A DNA stretch of 64,000 nt, taken from contig NZ_LROM01000131.1 in NCBI RefSeq assembly GCF_001758785.1, positions 42,484 to 106,483 of the forward strand. The letters run 5' to 3'. A model generated the notes under the pieces. The model made no database searches. It was not told where the DNA came from and saw nothing but the letters and a program-made list of their open reading frames with translations. Within the stretch, counting starts at the first letter, position 1. Each line of letters opens with the position of its first letter. Below are positions 58,262 to 64,000 of this stretch, in pieces. Position numbers and translations under genes: made by a program. This DNA is from Duganella phyllosphaerae. GTDB lineage: Bacteria > Pseudomonadota > Gammaproteobacteria > Burkholderiales > Burkholderiaceae_D.

Positions 58262-61222
58262 ATGCAATCTACTCAAGACACCACCTTCAATCCAGCGCTG
58301 GTCCCAGCAGCCGCTGCGAGCGCCGCCAGCAGCCCGTCCACGGCCGCCAGCGACCTCGGTGACTACCGCATCATCCGCCGTAACGGCGCGGTCGTCGCGT
58401 TTGAACCGTCGAAAATCGCGATCGCCGTGACCAAGGCCTTTTTGGCCGTGAACGGTGGCCAGGGCGCCGCCTCGGCCCGCATCCGCGAATTGGTAGAGCA
58501 GCTCACCGCCAGCGTGGTCTCGGCCCTGGTGCGCCGCCAGCCTTCGGGCGGCACCTTCCACATCGAAGACGTGCAAGACCAGGTGGAACTGGCGCTGATG
58601 CGCTCGGGCGAGCATGACGTGGCCCGCGCCTACGTGCTGTACCGCGCCAAGCACATGGAAGAGCGCCGCCTGGCCAAGGAAGCCCAAGGTGGCGCCGCCG
58701 CCATCACCGCGCCGCAAATCCACGTGCTGGAAAACGGCGAACGCAAGCCGCTGGAAATGAGCCGCGTCACGAGCCTGATCAACGCCGCCTGCATCGGCCT
58801 GGAAAAGCACGTCGATGCCGACGCCATCGTCGCCGAAACCCTGAAAAACCTGTACGACGGCGTGCCGGTCGAAGAACTGCACAAGTCGGCCATCCTGGCA
58901 GCGCGCGCGCTGATGGAAAAAGACCCGGCCTACTCGCAAGTGACGGCCCGCATCCTGCTGCACACGATTCGCAAGGAAGTCTTCGGCAAGGAAGTCGCGC
59001 AAGGCGCCGCTGCCGCCGAGTACATCACGTACTTCCCGCAATACATCGCCAACGGCATCAAGAACGAACTGCTCGACGCCAAGCTGGCCGAGTTCGACCT
59101 GGAGCGCCTGGCCAAGGCGCTGGTCGCCGACCGCGACCTGCAATTCGGTTACATCGGCCTGCAAACCCTGTACGACCGCTACTTCCTGCACGTGCGCGAC
59201 GTGCGCATCGAAATGCCGCAGGCGTTCTACATGCGCGTGGCCATGGGCCTGTCGCTCAACGAACAAGACCGTGAAGCGCGCGCCATCGAGTTCTACCAGC
59301 TGCTGTCGTCGTTCGACTTCATGTCGTCCACGCCAACCCTGTTCAACTCGGGCACGCTGCGCTCGCAGCTGTCGTCGTGCTACCTGACCACCGTGTCGGA
59401 CGACCTCGAAGGCATCTACGACGCCATCAAGGAAAACGCGCTGCTGGCCAAGTTTGCCGGCGGCCTCGGTAACGACTGGACGCCAGTGCGCGCCCTGGGG
59501 GCCCACATCAAGGGCACCAACGGCAAGTCGCAAGGCGTGGTGCCGTTCCTCAAAGTGGTCAACGACACCGCCGTGGCGGTCAACCAGGGCGGCAAGCGCA
59601 AGGGCGCGGTCTGCGCCTACCTGGAAACCTGGCACATGGACATCGAAGAATTCCTCGACCTGCGCAAGAACACCGGCGACGACCGCCGCCGCACTCACGA
59701 CATGAACACGGCCAACTGGATTCCCGACCTGTTCATGAAGCGCGTGATGGAAAAGGGCGACTGGACCCTGTTCTCGCCATCGGACACCCCGGACCTGCAC
59801 GACCTGGTCGGCAAGGCCTTCGAAAAAGCGTACGTCGCTTACGAAGCCAAGGCTGCCGCCGGCGAAATCCGCGTGTTCAAGAAAATCGCCGCGCTCGACC
59901 TGTGGCGCAAGATGCTGTCGATGCTGTTCGAAACCGGCCACCCATGGATCACCTTCAAGGACCCATGCAACATCCGTTCGCCGCAGTCGCACGTGGGCAT
60001 GGTCCACAGCTCCAACCTGTGCACCGAGATCACCCTGAACACCGGTCCGGACGAAATCGCCGTCTGCAACCTCGGCTCGGTCAACCTGCCGGCGCACATG
60101 AAAGAAGGCAAGCTCGATCACGTCAAGCTGCAAAAGACCATCCGCACCGCGATGCGCATGCTCGACAACGTCATCGATATCAACTACTACGCCGTCGATA
60201 AGGCCCGCAACGCCAATATGCGCCACCGTCCGGTGGGCCTGGGCGTGATGGGCTTCCAGGACTGCCTGCACATGATGCGTGTGCCGTTCGCCTCGCAGGA
60301 GTGCGTCACTTTCGCCGATACCTCGATGGAAGCGGTGTGCTACTACGCCTACCTGGCCTCGACCGAGCTGGCCGAAGAGCGTGGCCACTACGCGTCGTAC
60401 AAAGGTTCGCTGTGGGACCGTGGCATCCTGCCGCAAGACTCGATCAAGCTGCTGGCCGAAGAGCGCGGCGGTTACCTCGAGCAGGACCTGTCGGCGGCCA
60501 TGGACTGGACCCCGGTGCGCCAGCGCATCGCCAAGTTCGGCATGCGCAACTCGAACTGCGTGGCGATCGCCCCGACCGCCACCATCTCGAACATCATCGG
60601 CGTGTCGGCCTGCATCGAACCGACCTTCCAGAACCTGTACGTGAAGTCCAACCTGTCGGGCGAGTTCACCGAGATCAACGGCTACCTGGTGCGCGACCTG
60701 AAGGCCCGCGAGCTGTGGGACGAAGTCATGATCGCCGACCTGAAATACTTCGACGGTTCGCTGACCAAGATCGACCGCATCCCGGACGACCTGCGCGACA
60801 TTTACGCCACCGCCTTCGAAGTGTCGCCAAGCTGGCTGGTGGAAGCGGCTTCGCGTCGCCAGAAGTGGATCGACCAGGCCCAGTCGCTCAACATCTACAT
60901 GGCTGGCGCCTCGGGTAAAAAGCTGGACGAGACCTACAAGCTGGCATGGCTGCGCGGCCTGAAAACCACCTACTACCTGCGCACCACCTCGGCCACCCAT
61001 ACCGAGAAATCGACCTCCAAGACCGGCGCCCTGAACGCCGTGGCAGTCGATGGCGGCATGTCGGCCAGCGCCAAGGCTGCGGCTCCGGTCGCGCCGGTGT
61101 CGGCCGGTGTGACGGTGGCGGCGGTGTCCGCCGTCGCTGCCACCGCCGACGACGCCGATGGCGAAGCCTGCTACCTGCGTCCTGGCGACGACGGTTTCGA
61201 GGAATGCGAAGCCTGCCAATAA
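58262..61222 (+). CDS. nrdA: Ribonucleoside-diphosphate reductase, alpha subunit (class Ia)
   Basis: 986 residues. An N-terminal ATP-cone (about 35-130: RRNGAVVAFEPSKIAIAVTKAF) regulates activity. The catalytic barrel has 'GTLRSQLSSCYLTTV' and 'SSNLCTEITLNTGPDEIAVCNLGSVNL' with its active-site cysteines, the finger loop 'NSNCVAIAPTATISNIIG', and the tail 'DGFEECEACQ' with the redox-active CxxC. A 40-residue Ala/Val-rich linker makes it longer than E. coli NrdA but normal for betaproteobacteria. GGGGAGC precedes the ATG. It reduces NDP to dNDP with NrdB, and is controlled by the NrdR boxes at 58009-58055. Confidence 0.97.
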   Translation: MQSTQDTTFNPALVPAAAASAASSPSTAASDLGDYRIIRRNGAVVAFEPSKIAIAVTKAFLAVNGGQGAASARIRELVEQLTASVVSALVRRQPSGGTFHIEDVQDQVELALMRSGEHDVARAYVLYRAKHMEERRLAKEAQGGAAAITAPQIHVLENGERKPLEMSRVTSLINAACIGLEKHVDADAIVAETLKNLYDGVPVEELHKSAILAARALMEKDPAYSQVTARILLHTIRKEVFGKEVAQGAAAAEYITYFPQYIANGIKNELLDAKLAEFDLERLAKALVADRDLQFGYIGLQTLYDRYFLHVRDVRIEMPQAFYMRVAMGLSLNEQDREARAIEFYQLLSSFDFMSSTPTLFNSGTLRSQLSSCYLTTVSDDLEGIYDAIKENALLAKFAGGLGNDWTPVRALGAHIKGTNGKSQGVVPFLKVVNDTAVAVNQGGKRKGAVCAYLETWHMDIEEFLDLRKNTGDDRRRTHDMNTANWIPDLFMKRVMEKGDWTLFSPSDTPDLHDLVGKAFEKAYVAYEAKAAAGEIRVFKKIAALDLWRKMLSMLFETGHPWITFKDPCNIRSPQSHVGMVHSSNLCTEITLNTGPDEIAVCNLGSVNLPAHMKEGKLDHVKLQKTIRTAMRMLDNVIDINYYAVDKARNANMRHRPVGLGVMGFQDCLHMMRVPFASQECVTFADTSMEAVCYYAYLASTELAEERGHYASYKGSLWDRGILPQDSIKLLAEERGGYLEQDLSAAMDWTPVRQRIAKFGMRNSNCVAIAPTATISNIIGVSACIEPTFQNLYVKSNLSGEFTEINGYLVRDLKARELWDEVMIADLKYFDGSLTKIDRIPDDLRDIYATAFEVSPSWLVEAASRRQKWIDQAQSLNIYMAGASGKKLDETYKLAWLRGLKTTYYLRTTSATHTEKSTSKTGALNAVAVDGGMSASAKAAAPVAPVSAGVTVAAVSAVAATADDADGEACYLRPGDDGFEECEACQ

Positions 61223-61351
61223 TCTGCCACGGTGCGGTGACGGTGAACGCTATAGCCACTGCTAAGCCATCGCCGCCGTAACCGCGCACCGCTAGCCCAA
61301 GCGCCGTCCCGGGCTGCCGGGACCATACATATATATACAAGGAACTACATC

Positions 61352-62467
61352 ATGTCGCTCTCCTGGGACGAAGACACCGCACCGGCCGCACCAGCGGCCA
61401 TCAACCCTGCCGCGCTGGAAGGCGAAGGCACCACCGCCGAGCAGGTGGCGCGCCGCGTCAACGCCGACGATAAACGCATCATCAACGGTAAAACCGACGT
61501 CAACCAGCTGGTACCGTTCAAGTACAAGTGGGCGTGGGACAAGTACCTGGCCGGCTGCGCCAACCACTGGATGCCGCAGGAAGTGAACATGCAGCGCGAC
61601 ATCGAACTGTGGAAAAACCCGAACGGCCTGACCGACGACGAGCGTCGCCTGGTCAAGCGCAACCTCGGCTTTTTCGTCACCGCCGACTCGCTGGCCGCCA
61701 ACAACATCGTGCTGGGCACCTACCGCCACATCACGGCGCCCGAGTGCCGCCAGTACCTGCTGCGCCAGGCCTTCGAGGAAGCGATCCACACCCACGCCTA
61801 CCAGTACATCGTGGAGTCGCTGGGCCTGGACGAAGCCGAGATCTTCAACGCCTACAACGAAGTCAAATCGATCCGCGACAAGGATGAATTCCTGATCCCG
61901 TTCATCGAGACCCTGACCGACCCCGCCTTCACCACCGGCACCGTGGAAAGCGACCAGAAGCTGCTCAAGTCGCTGATCGTGTTCGCCTGCCTGATGGAAG
62001 GCCTGTTCTTCTACGTCGGCTTCACCCAGATCCTGGCGCTGGGCCGCCAGAACAAGATGATGGGCGCCGCCGAGCAGTACCAGTACATCCTGCGCGACGA
62101 ATCGATGCACTGTAATTTCGGCATCGACCTGATCAACACCATCAAGATGGAAAATCCGCTGCTGTGGACTCCGGCCTTCAAGGAAGAGATCAAGCAGCTG
62201 TTCCTGCAGGCCGTGGACCTCGAATACGCGTACGCCGAAGACACCATGCCACGCGGCGTGCTCGGTCTGAACGCCACCATGTTCAAGGGCTACCTGCGCT
62301 TCATCGCCAACCGCCGCGCCACCCAGATCGGCCTCGAGACGCTCTTCGACCAGGAAGAAAATCCATTCCCATGGATGAGCGAGATGATCGACCTGAAAAA
62401 AGAGCGCAACTTCTTCGAGACGCGCGTGATCGAATACCAGACCGGCGGCGCGCTGAACTGGGATTAA
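61352..62467 (+). CDS. nrdB: Ribonucleoside-diphosphate reductase, beta subunit (class Ia)
   Basis: 371 residues, ferritin-like di-iron protein that makes the tyrosyl radical. Metal-ligand segments 'QAFEEAIHTHAYQYIVESL' and 'ILRDESMHCNFGIDLINTI' are intact, and the C-terminal tail for binding NrdA ends 'EYQTGGALNWD'. AAGGAAC precedes the ATG. A 129-bp spacer from nrdA holds a small hairpin (GTCCCGG-GCTG-CCGGGAC, 61306-61323). It is closed by a strong terminator. Confidence 0.97.
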   Translation: MSLSWDEDTAPAAPAAINPAALEGEGTTAEQVARRVNADDKRIINGKTDVNQLVPFKYKWAWDKYLAGCANHWMPQEVNMQRDIELWKNPNGLTDDERRLVKRNLGFFVTADSLAANNIVLGTYRHITAPECRQYLLRQAFEEAIHTHAYQYIVESLGLDEAEIFNAYNEVKSIRDKDEFLIPFIETLTDPAFTTGTVESDQKLLKSLIVFACLMEGLFFYVGFTQILALGRQNKMMGAAEQYQYILRDESMHCNFGIDLINTIKMENPLLWTPAFKEEIKQLFLQAVDLEYAYAEDTMPRGVLGLNATMFKGYLRFIANRRATQIGLETLFDQEENPFPWMSEMIDLKKERNFFETRVIEYQTGGALNWD

Positions 62468-62488
62468 GCTTCCGCCACGCTCCACCAA

Positions 62489-62518
62489 AAACCCGGCCAG
62501 CTGCGCCGGGTTTTTTTT
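62489..62518 (+). terminator. Intrinsic terminator after nrdB
   Basis: AACCCGGC (62490-62497), loop CAGCTGC, GCCGGGTT (62505-62512) then a run of eight T in all. Confidence 0.93.
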
Positions 62519-63208
62519 CGTCCCGACGGCGCCGGCTTGTTCTCGTGGTGGAGATGGCCGCATCGTGCGATAGCCGAGCACCATGGATTCGGCGTGCACC
62601 CATAGCGTAAGCGCACGTCCCTCGAGATGCGGTTCGGCGTTGACGCCGCATCGAAGCGCGCCAATGCCTGCAAGGGTTTTCGTCGTCGGCGCCGAATCGC
62701 TTAACGCGGTTTTACATGATGCGGCCGCGCGGTGCGTACCTCCCAAACGCAGTAGACATGCGGTGCACCACTGCTTTGTGCTTGCCATTCGCCGGACTCT
62801 GTCTCATAATCGCGACGAATTTGAAAACGGTATGTGGCGACAGCGCGCAAGCGATGCGCGTGCGGTTGCGGATGTGGAAGCGGGTGGCGAGCGATGTGCG
62901 CGGAGCGCGTCGCAAACGCAGACACCCAGGCGGAGACTGGTGCGCTTTGAAGCGGTCAAGTTTCGTGCGGCGTGGCAGACGCGCTTCTCCACGCGGACGA
63001 GCGCACGCGATGCGGTGCGACGGCGCGGCGCGATGGAAGCGCGGCGCGGCACGTATGTGAAATGCCGAGCATATGAAGTAAAAAAGCCGGCGATTCGCTG
63101 CTGTGCTGGTTGCGCACCGATAAGGTTTTCGTGTACTTTACGAACATGAAAAAGCGTGTATGTAAACACTGACCGCGAGACAGAATACCGGGACACTGAT
63201 TCACACCT
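62519..63208. other. 690 bp without a convincing gene
   Basis: The sequence is dominated by CG, GCG and GCGATGCG words and lacks the codon periodicity of its neighbours. Frames of up to 189 codons exist on both strands (for example 62583-63149 +) but are rich in Arg/Ser/Cys and have no start site or family pattern. Near 63128 an inverted TTCGT/ACGAA repeat spans TTCGTGTACTTTACGAA (63128-63144), which may mark a promoter or operator. No tRNA or known RNA is recognised. Confidence 0.5.
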
Positions 63209-63250
63209 ATGCACAAGACCACACCGTTTTCGAATAGCCGTCTTGCCTGA
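63209..63250 (+). CDS. Possible 13-codon leader peptide ending inside a terminator hairpin
   Basis: ATG CAC AAG ... GCC TGA encodes MHKTTPFSNSRLA. Its TGA is the last part of the left arm of the hairpin at 63238-63269. A weak GGGACA lies upstream. Whether it is translated is unknown; a small RNA without coding function fits equally well. Confidence 0.25.
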   Translation: MHKTTPFSNSRLA

Positions 63251-63276
63251 CCGGGTTCAGGCCGGGCGGTTTTTTG
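63238..63276 (+). terminator. Strong intrinsic terminator of an unassigned short transcript
   Basis: CCGTCTTGCCTGA (63238-63250), loop CCGGGT, TCAGGCCGGGCGG (63257-63269), then TTTTTTG. The stem is 13 bp if G-U pairs are allowed. No protein gene ends upstream within 700 bp, so it must end a small RNA or a leader. Confidence 0.82.
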
Positions 63277-63575
63277 TTTGAAGCGAAAGCGATGGTGGCT
63301 GCGACGAAGGTCATGGAGCTGAGGATACGCCCGACCTGCCGCACACGTCGCAACAAGATTTTATGCTGTACGCCGCGCCGGCCACGGACGGCGCACAGCT
63401 CGATGGCTGAAGCGCTGCACTCGTGAGGGGTTGCAGCAGTTCAGCTAGTGCCGAATTCATTAGCGCAACCGACATCGTTTGCGCCGATGAATAATTCGCC
63501 TGGCCCAATCCGGGGTCGGACGGGTTTTAAATCTTGTATGTGAATTTTCCCATCCCCGATGAAGGAGAACTAGTT
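63277..63575. other. Leader region of the H1-like gene
   Basis: About 300 bp with no supported gene. It holds GGGGTCGGACGGG near 63514, related to the palindrome at 2922. AAGGAGA at 63562-63568 is the ribosome-binding site of the next gene. Confidence 0.45.
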
Positions 63576-64000
63576 ATGGCAACCGCCGCAAAAAAACCAG
63601 CAGCAAAAAAGCCGGCTACTAAAGCCGCCGCGACCAACACCGCAGCCAAAAAGCCTGTCGCCGCCAAAGCAGCAGCCGCCAAACCGGCAGCGAAGCCAGT
63701 AGCGAAAAAAGCTGTCGCCGCCAAGCCGGCAGCGAAAGCAGCACCGAAGGCAGCCGCCAAGCCAGCAGCGAAAGCAGCACCGAAGGCAGCTCCAAAAGCA
63801 GCAGCGAAGGCAGCTTCAAAAGCAGCCGCCAAGCCAGCAGCTAAAACAGCAGCTAAGGCAGCACCTAAGGCAGCAGCCAAGCCAGTAGCGAAGAAAGCTG
63901 TCGCCGCCAAACCGGTAGCGAAAAAAGCCGCCGCCAAGCCAGCAGCCAAAGCCGCTCCAAAAGCAGCCGCCAAGCCATCAGCGAAAGCCGCACCTAAGGC
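63576..64000 (+). CDS. Histone H1-like Lys/Ala/Pro-rich protein (partial, runs off the window)
   Basis: ATG at 63576 behind AAGGAGA. The 141 visible codons read MATAAKKPAAKKPATKAAAT and then near-perfect repeats of KPAAK, AAPKAA and KPVAKKAVAA, with no stop before the end. No signal peptide is present. Composition and repeat style fit the AlgP/H1-like DNA-binding tails of betaproteobacteria and pseudomonads, which compact DNA and influence transcription. The DNA is repetitive at the base level too (AAAGCAGCACCGAAGGCAGC type units), so length may vary between strains. The C-terminal part is unknown. Confidence 0.82.
   Translation, partial: MATAAKKPAAKKPATKAAATNTAAKKPVAAKAAAAKPAAKPVAKKAVAAKPAAKAAPKAAAKPAAKAAPKAAPKAAAKAASKAAAKPAAKTAAKAAPKAAAKPVAKKAVAAKPVAKKAAAKPAAKAAPKAAAKPSAKAAPK

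Noticed and set aside
58259..61219. 986-codon antisense frame across nrdA
   Set aside because: A shadow from GC-rich third positions; nrdA is unambiguous.
62583..63149. 189-codon plus-strand frame
   Set aside because: Arg/Ser/Cys-rich, no ribosome-binding site, no family pattern, and no codon-position bias.
1..64000. CRISPR arrays, tRNA/rRNA genes, integrases, insertion sequences
   Set aside because: Looked for in gaps and none seen; the only repeats are REP-like, palindromic or short tandem.

Overview
This window comes from a GC-rich betaproteobacterium, most likely Oxalobacteraceae (Duganella, Massilia or Janthinobacterium type). The evidence is the gene content and order (rppH/proS divergent pair, ffh near a CcsA-like gene with pilSR and ampD, long nrdA with nrdB, parE-parC, MoxR/VWA pair, SWIB and H1-like Lys/Ala-rich proteins) and intergenic repeats of the kind recurrent in that family. 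No plasmid, prophage or insertion-sequence gene is visible. Most of the window is ordinary chromosome with small accessory insertions.

Layout. 1-5.5 kb: the end of a PHP-type phosphoesterase-like gene and two tandem secreted M4 (thermolysin-type) proteases. 5.8-7.9 kb: an ACT-like protein and argH. 8.0-9.6 kb: a small conflict/accessory islet with an Abi-like HEPN protein (apparently damaged at its N-terminus), a GNAT acetyltransferase, and a 77-residue colicin-E3-like ribonuclease domain overlapping a 69-residue putative immunity gene. 9.6-19.4 kb: a probable cyanophycin or beta-Asp-Arg utilisation locus. It has a YfcC-type carrier and an AstE/AspA-superfamily zinc hydrolase on one strand, and divergently a TonB-dependent receptor, two exported cyanophycinases and an M64 metalloprotease. 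19.6-28.3 kb: an exported Lys/Ala-rich protein, small hypothetical genes, a cyclophilin-like protein, parE-parC, a TorF-type porin, a Walker-less ParA-like protein and a DapA-family aldolase.

28.3-36.8 kb: a complete kdp potassium-uptake operon (a 30-residue membrane ORF, kdpF, A, B, C, D, E), preceded by a striking array of 11-bp-spaced KdpE-like half sites. 36.8-45.7 kb: VWA/MoxR pair, two small cytochromes c, an mqo with a lipoprotein signal, DUF1841, rppH, proS and a lytic transglycosylase whose start region is overwritten by a REP-like repeat. 45.7-57.9 kb: a cluster of inverted repeats, a SWIB protein, ffh, a DUF898 protein, an M48 protease, a nitrate/sulfonate-type ABC transporter, and the ccsA-like - PP0621-like - pilS - pilR - ampD run.

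58-62.5 kb: nrdA and nrdB behind two NrdR-like boxes exactly 31 bp apart. 62.5-64 kb: about 1 kb without a convincing gene (except a possible short transcript with a strong terminator), then the start of an H1-like Lys/Ala protein that runs off the window.

The most interesting items are the cyanophycin-type locus, the miniature E3-like toxin/immunity pair, the KdpE operator array, and the repeat family that has entered the kdp operon and a coding start. All function calls are from reading the sequence; no database search was possible.
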